A DNA stretch of 64,000 nucleotides from Humibacter sp. RRB41 (GTDB lineage Bacteria; Actinomycetota; Actinomycetes; Actinomycetales; Microbacteriaceae): contig NZ_JAKWJQ010000002.1 in NCBI RefSeq assembly GCF_022761015.1, forward strand, positions 1-64,000, written 5' to 3'. The translations under genes and the position numbers were made by a program. The notes under the pieces were generated by a model. That model worked only from the letters and a program-made list of their open reading frames with translations, did no database searches and was not told the origin of the DNA. Shown one piece after another: positions 9,883-19,563 of this stretch (within the stretch, counting starts at the first letter, position 1; each line of letters begins with the position of its first letter).

Positions 9883-11070
9883 TCATAGCGCGGTTTTCGC
9901 GGTCTTGAACATGCGCTCGAACGGCCTGATGATGCTGGACAGCAGGATCATTCTGCGGAAGAAAGCGGCGAATTTCCGCGGCGGACCGTCGACGAACATC
10001 GTGTCCAGATTCTTCTGCGAGCCGGCGGCGGACTTCGCTCCGCGGGGGAGCATCTTCTTCTCGTACCGACGGAGAGCGACCTCCAGGTCATCGTTCGCGA
10101 GGATCTCACGCGCCAGGTCGGCGCCGTCGATCATCGCGAGATTGGCTCCCTCGCCGGCGAACGGCGACATCAGGTGCGCCGCGTCGCCGGCCAGAGTGAC
10201 TCCTGCCACGTGAGCCCAGGTCGTGCCCGTCGGCAGAGCGTAGATCGGCCGCGGGACGATCGTGTCGTCACTCTCGCGGATCAGATCAGTCAGCGCGGGA
10301 GACCAGTCGGCGAACTCCGCCAGCAGGGCGGCGCGAGCCGCATCAGGGGCATCCCAGTCGATGCCGCTGTCGGCAGCCCAGCCCTCAGGCACTCGCATGC
10401 CGCAGCCGAGAGCGATCTGGGTGCCGCCGTGCCCGCCGATGTACTTGCCGTCGGAGAGAGCGAAGAGGCTGCCCTTGCCCGTGACGGAGAGGGCGACCGG
10501 ATGCTTCGTCTCGGCCTCGGTCAGCCGGAACTCGACGACGGTGACTCCGCTGTATTCGGGCTGGACGGGTGTGAGCAACCGGCGCACCCGCGACCAGGCG
10601 CCGTCGGCACCGACCACGAGGTCCGCCTGCACCGTGCTGCCATCGGCGAACTGGAGCTCGTGACCCGTCTCGACGGGGCGAACGGCGATCAGCTTGCGTC
10701 CCCACCGGATCGTTCCCGGTTCCAACGAGTCGATGAACATGCGGCGCAGCACCGTGCGGTCGATCTCCGGACGTCCGTTGCCGCCCTCGGTTTCCTTCTG
10801 ATCGACGTACACCTTCGCGTTCTTGTCCAACACCCGAAGGGATTCGCCCTCCGGGTGGGTGTTCCTCAGGAATTCCTCGAGAAGGCCGGCCTCCTCGAGC
10901 GCGACCTGTCCCGTGTCGCTGTGGATGTCCAGCGAGCCACCCTGTTGCCGTGCGTCGGGCGATGCGTCGAGCTCATAGACGGTGACGGGGACGCCGCCGT
11001 GTTGCAGGATGCGCGCGCACACCAGGCCGCTCAGTCCGGCTCCGACGATGGCGATGTTCGGTGTTGACAT
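9883..11070 (-). CDS. TetX-like FAD-dependent monooxygenase
   Basis: This 395-residue flavoprotein is of the PHBH/TetX fold. The N-terminal Rossmann motif is IAIVGAGLSGLVCARIL, followed by GGSLDIHSDTGQVALEEAGL, the EIDRTVLRRM segment, a DG motif in VVGADGAWS, and a C-terminal GDAAHLMSPFAGEGAN motif that contacts FAD ribityl and pyrophosphate. The arrangement and several segments resemble TetX. Members hydroxylate aromatic or polyketide substrates, and most are not resistance genes. It is divergent from a TetR gene across an intergenic region full of palindromes, so repression by that TetR is likely. The substrate is unknown. Confidence 0.87.
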   Translation of the reverse strand: MSTPNIAIVGAGLSGLVCARILQHGGVPVTVYELDASPDARQQGGSLDIHSDTGQVALEEAGLLEEFLRNTHPEGESLRVLDKNAKVYVDQKETEGGNGRPEIDRTVLRRMFIDSLEPGTIRWGRKLIAVRPVETGHELQFADGSTVQADLVVGADGAWSRVRRLLTPVQPEYSGVTVVEFRLTEAETKHPVALSVTGKGSLFALSDGKYIGGHGGTQIALGCGMRVPEGWAADSGIDWDAPDAARAALLAEFADWSPALTDLIRESDDTIVPRPIYALPTGTTWAHVAGVTLAGDAAHLMSPFAGEGANLAMIDGADLAREILANDDLEVALRRYEKKMLPRGAKSAAGSQKNLDTMFVDGPPRKFAAFFRRMILLSSIIRPFERMFKTAKTAL

Positions 11071-11103
11071 GTTCGATTCGCTCCTTCGATCTGTATCGGC
11101 AGG

Positions 11104-11176
11104 TTCGATTCGAACTATACACGAACATGTTCGTTACGAACGCATTCGCGAGAAACACGTTCGTAATGAACGTGTT
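11104..11176. promoter_or_regulatory. Operator cluster between monooxygenase and TetR
   Basis: Four palindromes built on GTTCG/CGAAC stand between the two divergent genes: TTCGATTCGAA (11104-11114), ACGAACATGTTCGT (11121-11134), GTTCGTTACGAAC (11129-11141) and AACACGTTC-5nt-GAACGTGTT (11154-11176). The third overlaps the second. The last ends 17 bases before the TetR start. They are the likely binding sites of the adjacent TetR protein and would repress both genes. The assignment is inference from position and symmetry. Confidence 0.7.
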
Positions 11177-11193
11177 CGTGCTATGGTGCCTAC

Positions 11194-11892
11194 ATGGCAG
11201 CCGAGTCGACGAGCACACCGCAGAGTCGACGGGAGCGACCGTCGAAGCCTGCGTTGACGCGCGAGGGCATCATCGACACCGCGCTGAAAATCCTTGAGGA
11301 CGAGGGCATCGGCAAGGTCACGATGCGGCGAATCGCCACTGCGCTCGACACGGGACCTGCGTCCTTGTACGTCTACGTGCACGACACGGAAGACCTTCAC
11401 GCGCAGCTCCTCGACGCGCTGCTTGGGCGTATGGCGCCTGTACCAGGCAGAGGCCCGTGGAGGAAGCGGCTGCACGCGGTTCTGTCCGGCTACGCGGGAG
11501 TGCTCTTCGCCTATCCCGAGATCGCGCGGATGACAGTGACCACGCATCCGTCCGGACCACACTATGCGTCGCTCGTCGAGGCGATTCTGGGGCTCCTGAG
11601 CGAATCGGGCGCGTCGGACGAGGTGGCGGCATGGGGCGTCGACCTGCTGCTGGCATCCGTGACCGCGACCGCCGTCGAGCACGGCTCGGGGCAACCGCAC
11701 GGCGAAGGCACCGAAGCGCTCGCCGCGTTGGCGGCGAACATCGCCGCGCTGTCGGAGGAGCGTTATCCGCGCACGGTGCGTCTGGTTGACCAGATGCTCT
11801 CCGGCACGGCCGAGGAGCGGTTCGAGTGGGGAATGGACGTGCTGATCAACGGCATCCTGAACACACCACGTCCGTCGTCCGTGAACGACTGA
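11194..11892 (+). CDS. TetR/AcrR family transcriptional regulator
   Basis: This 232-residue protein has an N-terminal TetR helix-turn-helix at about residues 25-72 (TREGIIDTALKILEDEG, then MRRIATALDTGPASLYVYV). The C-terminal helical domain has the character of TetR/TetR_C-type ligand binding. It is divergent from the TetX-like monooxygenase and probably senses its substrate or product. No convincing Shine-Dalgarno precedes the ATG, and the operator palindromes reach to 17 bases upstream, so a short or leaderless transcript is possible. Confidence 0.88.
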   Translation: MAAESTSTPQSRRERPSKPALTREGIIDTALKILEDEGIGKVTMRRIATALDTGPASLYVYVHDTEDLHAQLLDALLGRMAPVPGRGPWRKRLHAVLSGYAGVLFAYPEIARMTVTTHPSGPHYASLVEAILGLLSESGASDEVAAWGVDLLLASVTATAVEHGSGQPHGEGTEALAALAANIAALSEERYPRTVRLVDQMLSGTAEERFEWGMDVLINGILNTPRPSSVND

Positions 11893-11922
11893 GCCCAGGA
11901 TCACGCAGCGGGCGGACCGGAG

Positions 11923-12906
11923 TTAGAGAACCTGCTTCAACATCCACGCCCACGTCGGCCGGAACGTCATCGTGCCGTTCGTCGTGCGCGGGCCGTCGTC
12001 GTCGACGGAGCGTCCGTGGGTCTCCAGCGGGTTGCCGATGTCGAGGGAACTCAGCATCACATGGCTCTCCGTCGGCACGGCGCTCGCCGTCGTGGGATCG
12101 GGATCGCCCATGTGCAACCTGCGCCACGACCCGGTGATGCGCGTGAAGTAGATGTCGTGCACGTCGTCGAACCCGTACATGCGGCTCGGCGGGGTCTTGC
12201 CAGGGGCGTCCATCCACGCGGCCGAGATGTCGCCGTACGTTTCGACGGGGGAGGAGAACATCAGCACGCCGCGCAGCTTGTGCAGGTGCGAGATGTAGGC
12301 CGACTCGCCCCCGCCCTGCGAGTGACCGGCGAACACCACGTTCTTCCACACCGGATGCCCGTCGACCATGTACCTGCCCCAGTCGCCCTCCGGGTCGAGG
12401 GTCTGCAGGTAGTCGATCGCCGCCGTGAATCTGCGCAGAATCGAGTTGGCCTCTCCGACGCGGCTGAAGCGGGACGGATCCTCGCCGTTCAGTCGGTTCT
12501 GCTGCAATTGCGTGTAGCAACGCGGATCGCCGCGACAGGTTCGGGTGACGGACTTGCCGGTGTTCCAGTAGTCGAGACCGAGCACGCTGTAGCCGACGGA
12601 GACGGCAGCGGCCAGGAACTCGCGATAGTTCTCGGGTACCTCTCCTGTTGCCGGCAGGAAGATCAGCAGCGGAGCTCGGCCCGCCGCGTGCTGCGCAACC
12701 TCCTGCGCGTTCGGGTCGCTGACGCGGTGCTCGAGATAGGGCAGCTTGAAGCTCAGTACGGGGCCGTCCGTCGTGGGAAGCGAGCGCGGCTGTCGGGCAT
12801 CCGCCCCGGGAGAAGCAGCGAGTGCCGGGCCGGCGGGGAGCGTGGCGACGCACACTGCCACCGCGACGATGGCGGCGGCGATGAACGAGACTCTGCGCGC
12901 CCGCAC
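11923..12906 (-). CDS. Secreted alpha/beta hydrolase
   Basis: This protein of about 327 residues has a signal peptide (RARR, a hydrophobic stretch, then GPALAAS with an AxA-type cleavage site near residue 30). The hydrolase core carries the nucleophile elbow GHSQGG with Ser196. The sequence before it reads LLIFLPATGEVPENYREFL, typical of an oxyanion strand. Two cysteines in CRGDPRCY could form a disulfide. GTG at 12906 is chosen because it gives a clean signal peptide; another GTG at 12930 is in frame and would add 8 residues. An esterase or lipase role is likely, substrate unknown. It converges with the TetR gene. Confidence 0.8.
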   Translation of the reverse strand: MRARRVSFIAAAIVAVAVCVATLPAGPALAASPGADARQPRSLPTTDGPVLSFKLPYLEHRVSDPNAQEVAQHAAGRAPLLIFLPATGEVPENYREFLAAAVSVGYSVLGLDYWNTGKSVTRTCRGDPRCYTQLQQNRLNGEDPSRFSRVGEANSILRRFTAAIDYLQTLDPEGDWGRYMVDGHPVWKNVVFAGHSQGGGESAYISHLHKLRGVLMFSSPVETYGDISAAWMDAPGKTPPSRMYGFDDVHDIYFTRITGSWRRLHMGDPDPTTASAVPTESHVMLSSLDIGNPLETHGRSVDDDGPRTTNGTMTFRPTWAWMLKQVL

Positions 12907-13008
12907 GTGGCCAACGGTACCAAGCCGCACGGAAGGAACCCCGGCGATCCTGCCCTTGCGTACTCTGGATGCTCGATAGACTTGCGCACTGAAGAGAGCG
13001 GAGGAGTC

Positions 13009-13905
13009 GTGGCGCGTATCTCGGCCGACGAGCAGGAACTGCCGGGCTTCGGCGACGTCGCGCTCGGCGAACTGGGACCCACCGGGCGACCGCTGCGCGA
13101 GTTTCCCGTGCCTTCCGAACTCAGTTCTCACGGACCGGCTCGCGTCATCGCACTGTGCAACCAGAAGGGCGGCGTGGGTAAGACCACGTCGAGCATCAAT
13201 CTCGGGGCGGCGCTCGCCGAATACGGCAGGCGTGTTCTCGCGGTCGATTTCGACCCCCAGGGCGCCCTTTCTGCGGGGCTCGGCGTACAGACGCACGACG
13301 TGCTCACCATCTACGACCTCTTGCTCTCGAGCGCGCATGAGCCGAGCGAGGCCATTCAGCACACGGCGACGCCGGGGCTCGACGTCATCCCGGCGAACAT
13401 CGACCTGTCCGCAGCAGAGGTGCATCTCGTCAACGAGGTGGCGCGCGAGCAGGCTCTGGCACGCGTGCTGCGCAAGGTGAGCGCCGATTACGACGTCGTG
13501 CTCATCGACTGCCAGCCGTCGCTGGGCATTCTGACGGTCAACGCCCTCACCGCCAGTCATGGCGTCCTCATCCCGCTGGAGTGCGAATACTTCGCGCTGC
13601 GCGGTGTCGCTCTGCTGATCGAGACGATCGACAAGGTGCGCGAGCGGCTGAATCCCGCGCTCGAGCTCGATGGGATCCTCGCGACCATGTACGACGCACG
13701 AACGCTCCACTCGCGTGAGGTACTCGAGCGGGTCGTCGACGCATTCAGCGACGACGTGCTCGAGACCGTCATCACGCGCACCGTGAAGTTCCCGGATGCG
13801 ACAGTCGCGGCGACTCCAATCACCCAGTTCGCGCCCGAGCACCAGGCAGCCGACGCCTATCGTCAGCTGGCGCGGGAACTGGTTTTCCGTGGCGCCGTCG
13901 CCTGA
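13009..13905 (+). CDS. ParA/Soj family ATPase
   Basis: This 298-residue P-loop ATPase has the deviant Walker A KGGVGKTT (Lys53-Thr60), the VDFDPQGALSAGLG motif and the VLIDCQPSLGILTVNAL Walker B region. The N-terminal extension of about 45 residues precedes the ATPase core. GTG at 13009 has a strong GCGGAGGAG ribosome site. It sits directly before scpA and scpB, as in many actinobacteria, where it is a second ParA-type protein beside the one near the origin. The role is probably chromosome organisation or positioning together with the condensin parts; this is inferred from context. Confidence 0.9.
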   Translation: MARISADEQELPGFGDVALGELGPTGRPLREFPVPSELSSHGPARVIALCNQKGGVGKTTSSINLGAALAEYGRRVLAVDFDPQGALSAGLGVQTHDVLTIYDLLLSSAHEPSEAIQHTATPGLDVIPANIDLSAAEVHLVNEVAREQALARVLRKVSADYDVVLIDCQPSLGILTVNALTASHGVLIPLECEYFALRGVALLIETIDKVRERLNPALELDGILATMYDARTLHSREVLERVVDAFSDDVLETVITRTVKFPDATVAATPITQFAPEHQAADAYRQLARELVFRGAVA

Positions 13906-14734
13906 GGACGACGCGCAGGATGCCGTCGGCGGCTCGCTGGTATCCGATGGCGCCGCGCCGTCGTTCCGCGTCGCCCTCGAGGTTTTCGAGGGGCCGTTCG
14001 ACCTGCTCCTCTCGCTCATCGGCAGGCACGAGCTCGATATCACCGAGGTGGCGCTCAGCCGCGTCACCGATGAGTTCATCGCCTACCTGAAGGGCATCGA
14101 CACCGCTGACGAGCTGGATCAGGCGACCGAGTTCCTCGTCGTCGCCGCGACACTCCTCGATCTGAAGGTCGCCGGGCTGCTGCCGCAGGGTGAGCTCGTC
14201 GACGCCGAAGACGTCGCGCTGCTCGAGGCGCGCGACCTGCTCTTCGCTCGCCTGCTGCAGTACCGGGCGTTCAAGGAGGCATCCGCGTGGTTCGGGGGTC
14301 GGCTCGACGCAGAGGGGGTACGGCATCCGCGCATCGTGCGCCTCGAGGAGAAGTACCGCTCGCGCGCTCCCGAGCTCGCCTGGACGCTCAGCGCCGACGA
14401 CTTCGCGGCCATCGCCGAGCTGGCGTTCGCACCCAAGACGATTCCGATCGTCGAACTCGACCACCTGCACGCGCCGCTGGTGAGTGTGCGCGAACAGGCC
14501 GCGCTGGTGGTCTCCCAGCTGCGCAGGGGAACCCCGTTCACGTTCCGGGAGCTGATCTCGGGCGCAGACCGCAAGGGCGTGATCGTTGCGCGGTTCGTGG
14601 CTGTGCTGGAGCTGTACCGGTTCGCCGCCGTCGCCTTCGAACAGCTCGAGCCGCTCGGCGAACTGACCATCAGATGGGTCGCGGATGCCTGGTCCGACGA
14701 GAATCTCGCCAATCTGGGAGCCGATTATGGATGA
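13889..14734 (+). CDS. scpA: Segregation and condensation protein A
   Basis: This 281-residue kleisin subunit of the SMC-ScpAB condensin has the N-terminal kleisin motif FEGPFDLLLSLIGRHELDI and continues with ITEVALSRVTDEFIAYL. The C-terminal winged-helix region contains FRELISGADRKGVIVARFVAVLELYR-like sequence. The GTG start overlaps the end of the ParA-like gene by 17 bases, and the stop overlaps the scpB start, so the three are translationally coupled. Confidence 0.93.
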   Translation: MAPSPEDDAQDAVGGSLVSDGAAPSFRVALEVFEGPFDLLLSLIGRHELDITEVALSRVTDEFIAYLKGIDTADELDQATEFLVVAATLLDLKVAGLLPQGELVDAEDVALLEARDLLFARLLQYRAFKEASAWFGGRLDAEGVRHPRIVRLEEKYRSRAPELAWTLSADDFAAIAELAFAPKTIPIVELDHLHAPLVSVREQAALVVSQLRRGTPFTFRELISGADRKGVIVARFVAVLELYRFAAVAFEQLEPLGELTIRWVADAWSDENLANLGADYG

Positions 14735-15398
14735 TCGCAACACCGACGAGCCGCAGGCTCCCGAGCAGGAGGCATCGGCCTCGGACGCGGGGGAGCCGTT
14801 CGCGCTCGAGGCACCGGCTGAGCCGGAGCGGGCCCAGGGGCATCCGGTCGACGTTCCGCGTGCCATCGAGGCTGTGCTGATGGTCGCCGACGAACCGCTG
14901 TCGCTCGTGACGCTCGCGACCGCCGTCGGCGCGCCGATGGCCGCGGTGCGGCAGACCATCGACGGACTGGTCGCCGATTACGACGGCGAGGACGGTGGTC
15001 CGCGTCGTGGCTTCGAGCTGCGCGAGGTCGGCGGCGGATGGCGCCTCTACGTGCGCGACGAGTTCGACGACCTGGTCGCAGAGTTCGTGAACCAGCAGAC
15101 GCCGACGAGGCTCTCGCAGGCGGCGCTCGAGACCCTGGCCGTGATCGCATACCGGCAACCGATCACGCGCGGTGCCATCGCGTCGATCAGAGCCGTCAAC
15201 GTGGATTCGGTCGTGCGAACATTGCTCTCGCGCGGGCTCATCACCGAGCAGTTCACCGATGCCGAGACCGGCGCCATCAACTACGGAACGACCGATCTGC
15301 TGTTGCAGCAGCTCGGGATCAATTCGATCGAGGAGCTGCCGTTGATCTCTCCGCTGCTGGCAGACGGTACTGAGGGGTTCGACGACGATGTGCGCTGA
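14727..15398 (+). CDS. scpB: Segregation and condensation protein B
   Basis: This 223-residue protein binds ScpA and completes the condensin. It has two winged-helix domains: RAIEAVLMVADEPLSL begins the first, and LSQAALETLAVIAYRQPITR, the family signature, lies in the second. The N-terminal 45 residues are acidic and low-complexity. The ATG at 14727 is preceded by GGGAG at the right spacing and overlaps the scpA stop. The 3' end overlaps the next gene by 11 bases. Confidence 0.93.
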   Translation: MDDRNTDEPQAPEQEASASDAGEPFALEAPAEPERAQGHPVDVPRAIEAVLMVADEPLSLVTLATAVGAPMAAVRQTIDGLVADYDGEDGGPRRGFELREVGGGWRLYVRDEFDDLVAEFVNQQTPTRLSQAALETLAVIAYRQPITRGAIASIRAVNVDSVVRTLLSRGLITEQFTDAETGAINYGTTDLLLQQLGINSIEELPLISPLLADGTEGFDDDVR

Positions 15399-16176
15399 CC
15401 GGGTGGCGACGGGGGGCTCCGAGTCGGGGGGCTCGGAGACGGGCGAACGCCTGCAGAAGGTGATGGCGGCGGCGGGCGTGGCATCCCGCAGGGTGAGCGA
15501 GGAGCTCATCGTCGCGGGCCGCGTGAAGGTCAACGGCACAGTGGTCACCACGCTCGGACGCCGCATCGACCCCGAGAACGATGTGCTCGAGGTGGACGAC
15601 AGCGTCGTGCAACTGGACGCATCGAAGCAGTACGTGATGCTCAACAAGCCCACCGGCGTCGTCAGCTCGATGCACGACGACCGCGGCCGGCCAGACCTGC
15701 AGAGCTTCGCCGAACAGTACGAGGAGCGTCTGTTCAACGTGGGGCGCCTGGACTTCGACACCAGCGGGCTGCTGCTGCTCACGAACGACGGTGCGACGGC
15801 GAACGTGCTCGCGCATCCGTCGTTCGGCGTGACCAAGACGTACATCGCGACGGTACGAGGGAGTGTCATGCCCGGCACTCTGCAGCGCCTCACGCGGGGC
15901 ATCGAACTCGAAGACGGACCGATCCAGGCCGACAGGGCGAAGCTGGTGCAGGCATCCGGTGGCTCGAGCATCGTCGAGGTCACACTGCACTCGGGGCGCA
16001 ACCGAATCGTGCGGCGCATGCTCGACGAGGTGGGGCATCCGGTGACCGCATTGGTGCGCAGGCAGTTCGGGCCGCTGCACCTGGGAACCCTGAAGTCGGG
16101 GGCGACCCGTGAGCTGACTAAAATCGAACTCGGCCAGGTGCTCACTCTTGCCAGGCCGAAATCGGAGCGAACGTGA
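15388..16176 (+). CDS. Pseudouridine synthase, RluB/RsuA type
   Basis: This 262-residue protein has an N-terminal S4 domain (ERLQKVMAAAGVASRRVSEELI) and a catalytic domain with the RsuA-family motif GRLDFDTSGLLLLTNDG, which contains the catalytic aspartate. LNKPTGVVSS and SGRNRIVRRMLDEVGHPV are further family segments. It isomerises a uridine in rRNA, most likely the 23S site modified by RluB. The location after scpB is conserved in Gram-positive genomes. A glycine-serine-rich segment precedes the S4 domain. Confidence 0.9.
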   Translation: MCADRVATGGSESGGSETGERLQKVMAAAGVASRRVSEELIVAGRVKVNGTVVTTLGRRIDPENDVLEVDDSVVQLDASKQYVMLNKPTGVVSSMHDDRGRPDLQSFAEQYEERLFNVGRLDFDTSGLLLLTNDGATANVLAHPSFGVTKTYIATVRGSVMPGTLQRLTRGIELEDGPIQADRAKLVQASGGSSIVEVTLHSGRNRIVRRMLDEVGHPVTALVRRQFGPLHLGTLKSGATRELTKIELGQVLTLARPKSERT

Positions 16177-17279
16177 ATCAGAACCCCGCCGCGCGCGTCG
16201 GCGGCAGCGTCCGCGTCGTGGGAGCCGGCCTGCTGGGTGCGTCGATCGGGCTGGGCCTTCGCGCACGCGGCGTTGACGTGATCCTCGCTGACGCCTCGCG
16301 CGCCGGTCTGCACCTCGCCGTCGACTACGGCGCAGGGCGCATCGCGAGCGAGGGCGACGATCCGCAGCTGATCGTGGTGGCGGTGCCGCCGGATGCAACG
16401 GCATCCGTCGTCGCGTCCGAACTGATCGCCTATCCGAACGCAACGGTGACGGATGTCGCGAGCGTGAAGGTCGCGCCTCTTGCAGAACTCGAGGGGCCCG
16501 GCTCCGAGCTGAGCGCGGCCGATCTGGCCCGCTACGTCGGCTCGCACCCGCTCGCCGGACGCGAGCGCGGAGGCGCCATCTCGGCGCGCGCCGACCTCTT
16601 CATCGGCCGTCCGTGGGTGGTGTGCCCGAGGCCGGGACTCTCGCGGGAGCGGGTCGGCCTCGTTGAGCATTTGATCCTCGACCTCGAGGCGACGCCGATC
16701 ACGCTGCCGGCCGATGCGCACGACGCCGCCGTCGCACTCGTCTCGCACGCCCCGCAGGTGGTGGCGTCGCTGATGGCGAAGCGACTCGACGGTGCTCCGG
16801 CCTCTGCGCTCGGCCTCGCCGGTCAGGGCGTACGCGACGTCACGCGCATCGCGTCAGGCGACCCCGAGCTGTGGGTGCAGATCCTTTCTGCGAACGCGCC
16901 GGCGGTGGTCGAGATTCTGCGGGCGTTCCGCGACGACCTCGACGAGGTGCTGGTCGCGCTCGGGGACGTGTCGGCATCCGGGGCGCGGCGCACCATCGCG
17001 CAGGAGCTCGCCGACGGAAACGCCGGTGTGGCCGGACTGCCGGGCAAGCACGGGCAGGACCGCCGCTTCGCGAGCGTGATCGTGATGGTCGACGACACTC
17101 CGGGTGAGCTCGGTCGGCTGTTCGGCGAGCTCGGCGAGATCGGTGTGAACATCGAAGACCTGAGGCTCGAGCATTCGCCTGGCGCGCAGGTGGGCCTGGC
17201 CGAGATCGCGGTGCTGCCCGAAGTGAAGACGCGCGCGATGGACGACCTGTCGGCCCGGGGATGGAGGATCGCAGGATGA
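16173..17279 (+). CDS. tyrA: Prephenate dehydrogenase
   Basis: This 368-residue enzyme of tyrosine synthesis oxidatively decarboxylates prephenate. The N-terminal NAD-binding motif is [17 protein letters not shown], followed by VTDVASVK and the [12 protein letters not shown] segment typical of TyrA. The C-terminal 80 residues ([16 protein letters not shown]…) look like an ACT regulatory domain, which would allow feedback by an aromatic amino acid. The GTG overlaps the previous stop by 4 bases. Confidence 0.92.
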   Translation: MNQNPAARVGGSVRVVGAGLLGASIGLGLRARGVDVILADASRAGLHLAVDYGAGRIASEGDDPQLIVVAVPPDATASVVASELIAYPNATVTDVASVKVAPLAELEGPGSELSAADLARYVGSHPLAGRERGGAISARADLFIGRPWVVCPRPGLSRERVGLVEHLILDLEATPITLPADAHDAAVALVSHAPQVVASLMAKRLDGAPASALGLAGQGVRDVTRIASGDPELWVQILSANAPAVVEILRAFRDDLDEVLVALGDVSASGARRTIAQELADGNAGVAGLPGKHGQDRRFASVIVMVDDTPGELGRLFGELGEIGVNIEDLRLEHSPGAQVGLAEIAVLPEVKTRAMDDLSARGWRIAG

Positions 17280-18013
17280 CCGAGGATTCGTTGTCACGCA
17301 CGACGCCCTTCGTCGTTGCCGTCGACGGCCCGGCGGGGAGCGGCAAGTCCAGCGTGAGCAAGGCGGTGGCGGCTCGACTCGGCTTCGCATTCCTCGACAC
17401 CGGGGCCGCGTATCGCTCATTGACGTGGTTCGCGAGGCAGCGCGGCATCGATGTGACGGATTCCGCTGCCGTCATCGATGCGATCGCCGACTTCGACTAC
17501 CGTGTCGACACCGAGCCGAACAGCCAGCGCGTGCTGGTCGGCGAGACCGACGTGACGACCGCCATCCGCGATCCGGAGGTTTCGGCGCGGGTGAGTGCTG
17601 TCGCACGTGTGCCCGAGGTGCGGCTGAGGTTGAACGAGCTGTTCCGCAGCATCCTCACCGGCACCGACCACGACGGCATCGTGGCAGAGGGCCGAGACAT
17701 CACCACGGTGGTCGTTCCTGACGCGCCGGCGCGAATTCTGCTCACCGCCGACCCCGAGGTGCGCGCGGCGCGCCGCGCGGGGGAGTTGGGCGGTCATTCC
17801 GCGGCGGAGGTGGCGTCGCAGTTGCATGCGCGCGACCGCGCAGATTCCCATGTGGTGGACTTCATGACGGCGGCGCCAGGCGTCACGACCGTGGACTCCA
17901 CCGAGCTCGACTTCGAGCAGACCGTCGACGCAGTGATCGACGTGATCCGGGCGGCGCGTGCGGCGAATGCCGGCGCGACCGCCGACCCGTCCCGAGGAGG
18001 AACGGATGCCTGA
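17276..18013 (+). CDS. cmk: Cytidylate kinase
   Basis: This 245-residue kinase phosphorylates CMP and dCMP. The P-loop GPAGSGKS is at residues 18-25, followed by [27 protein letters not shown] is the family signature, and RRAGELGG forms part of the LID region. ATG at 17276 overlaps the tyrA stop (ATGA). It is immediately followed by der, overlapping by 8 bases; cmk-der adjacency is widely conserved. Confidence 0.94.
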   Translation: MTEDSLSRTTPFVVAVDGPAGSGKSSVSKAVAARLGFAFLDTGAAYRSLTWFARQRGIDVTDSAAVIDAIADFDYRVDTEPNSQRVLVGETDVTTAIRDPEVSARVSAVARVPEVRLRLNELFRSILTGTDHDGIVAEGRDITTVVVPDAPARILLTADPEVRAARRAGELGGHSAAEVASQLHARDRADSHVVDFMTAAPGVTTVDSTELDFEQTVDAVIDVIRAARAANAGATADPSRGGTDA

Positions 18014-19526
18014 CAACAGAAACGGCGCCGAAGGCGACTTCGACGCGACCCCCGACGATCTCGCGGAACGCCTCGCGAACGTCGATGAGGATCTCGCACA
18101 CCAGCGAGCGAATGTGCTTCGTGCCGGCCTGGACGACTACGACCTGGACGATTCGGACCTCGACGTGCTCGAGGCCGTCACCGAGGACCCGGATGCGATC
18201 CAGTATCTGCCGGCCCTTCCGGTGGTCGCGATCGTCGGCCGACCGAACGTGGGCAAGTCCGCGCTCGTGAATCGCATTCTCGGTCGTCGCGAGGCGGTCG
18301 TCGAAGACGTGCCGGGCGTGACACGTGACCGGGTCACGTACCAGTCGGAGTGGAACGACAAGCGCTTCACCCTGGTCGACACCGGCGGGTGGGAGCCGGA
18401 CGCGAAGGGCATCAACGCCTCGGTCGCAGCCCAGGCGGAGATCGCGATCGACCTCGCCGACGTCGTGTTGTTCGTCGTCGACGCGAACGTCGGCGCGACC
18501 GCCACCGATGAGCACGTCGTGCGCCTGTTGCGCAAGACCAAGAAGCCGGTGTTCCTGGTGGCGAACAAGGTCGACGATGCGAGGCAGGAGCCGCACGCGA
18601 GCGAGCTGTGGTCGCTCGGGCTCGGCGAGCCGCACCCGGTCAGCGCCCTGCACGGCCGCGGCGTCGCCGATCTGCTCGATGAGCTCTTGAAGGTGCTGCC
18701 GACCGAGTCCGCCTATGCCCAGCGCGAGGTCGGCGGTCCGCGTCGCGTCGCGATCGTCGGCCGACCGAACGTGGGCAAGTCGAGCCTGCTCAACAAGGCT
18801 GCCGGTGAGGAGCGCGTGGTCGTGAACGACCTCGCGGGCACCACCCGCGACCCGGTCGACGAGCAGATCGAGCTGGGCGGGCGCGTGTGGCGATTCGTCG
18901 ATACCGCCGGCATCCGCCGTCGTGTGCACATGGCGCAGGGCGCCGACTTCTACGCGTCGCTGCGCACCAGCACGGCACTGGAGAAGGCCGAGGTCGCTGT
19001 CGTCGTTCTGGATGTCTCGCAGCCGATCAGCGAGCAGGATGTGCGCATCGTCGACCTTGTTCTCGAGAGCGGGCGCGCCCTCGTGCTGGCGTACAACAAG
19101 TGGGACCTGCTCGACGACGAACGTCGCCGATACCTGGAGCGCGAGATCGAGCAGGATCTTGCGCACGTGTCGTGGGCGCCCCGGGTGAACATCTCCGCAC
19201 GTACCGGACGGCACCTGGAGAAGCTGGTTCCGGCGCTGGAGACGGCGCTCGAGTCGTGGGATACGCGCATTCCGACCGGCAAGTTCAACGCCTTCCTTGC
19301 GGAGTTGACGGCCGCGCATCCGCACCCGGTGCGCGGAGGCAAGCAGCCGCGCATTCTGTTCGGCACGCAGGCGTCGAGCCGTCCGCCGACATTCGTGCTG
19401 TTCACCACCGGATTCCTCGACCCCGGGTACCGGCGCTACATCCAGCGCCGGCTCCGCGAGATCTACGGCTTCGAAGGCACCCCCATCGTCCTCAACATGC
19501 GCGTGAGGGAGAAGCGGCAGCGTTAA
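18006..19526 (+). CDS. der: Ribosome-associated GTPase Der (EngA)
   Basis: This 506-residue protein has two consecutive GTPase domains, each with a GRPNVGKS P-loop (residues 78-85 and 252-259). VPGVTRDR / LAGTTRDP switch motifs, DTGGW / DTAGI and NKVD / NKWD base-specificity motifs follow. A C-terminal KH-like domain ends the protein. It acts in 50S subunit assembly. An acidic N-terminal extension of about 70 residues precedes the first domain, as in many actinobacteria. ATG at 18006 has a perfect AGGAGG site 5 bases upstream. The TAA stop lies in the loop of the terminator hairpin. Confidence 0.95.
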   Translation: MPDNRNGAEGDFDATPDDLAERLANVDEDLAHQRANVLRAGLDDYDLDDSDLDVLEAVTEDPDAIQYLPALPVVAIVGRPNVGKSALVNRILGRREAVVEDVPGVTRDRVTYQSEWNDKRFTLVDTGGWEPDAKGINASVAAQAEIAIDLADVVLFVVDANVGATATDEHVVRLLRKTKKPVFLVANKVDDARQEPHASELWSLGLGEPHPVSALHGRGVADLLDELLKVLPTESAYAQREVGGPRRVAIVGRPNVGKSSLLNKAAGEERVVVNDLAGTTRDPVDEQIELGGRVWRFVDTAGIRRRVHMAQGADFYASLRTSTALEKAEVAVVVLDVSQPISEQDVRIVDLVLESGRALVLAYNKWDLLDDERRRYLEREIEQDLAHVSWAPRVNISARTGRHLEKLVPALETALESWDTRIPTGKFNAFLAELTAAHPHPVRGGKQPRILFGTQASSRPPTFVLFTTGFLDPGYRRYIQRRLREIYGFEGTPIVLNMRVREKRQR

Positions 19527-19563
19527 GCTGCCGCTTCCGGCGAGGCCATTTCCGGCCTCGCCG
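19512..19563 (+). terminator. Double terminator after der
   Basis: Two perfect hairpins stand in tandem: a 10-bp stem (19512-19521 with 19527-19536) whose 5-base loop holds the der stop codon, and a second 10-bp stem (19538-19547 with 19554-19563). A further GC-rich inverted sequence follows to about 19610. No T tract is present. They probably end the ParA-to-Der operon. Confidence 0.75.

Noticed and set aside
9883-11070. The TetX-like gene as a tetracycline resistance gene
   Set aside because: Similarity is at family level only; most such flavoproteins act on other substrates, and nothing here shows tetracycline use.
12907-14079. Upstream extension of the secreted hydrolase frame
   Set aside because: The extension runs antisense through the ParA-like and scpA genes and would remove the signal peptide from the N-terminus.
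14670-16748. A 692-codon minus-strand frame opposite scpB, the pseudouridine synthase and tyrA
   Set aside because: It is an antisense shadow of recognised genes; no domain is visible.
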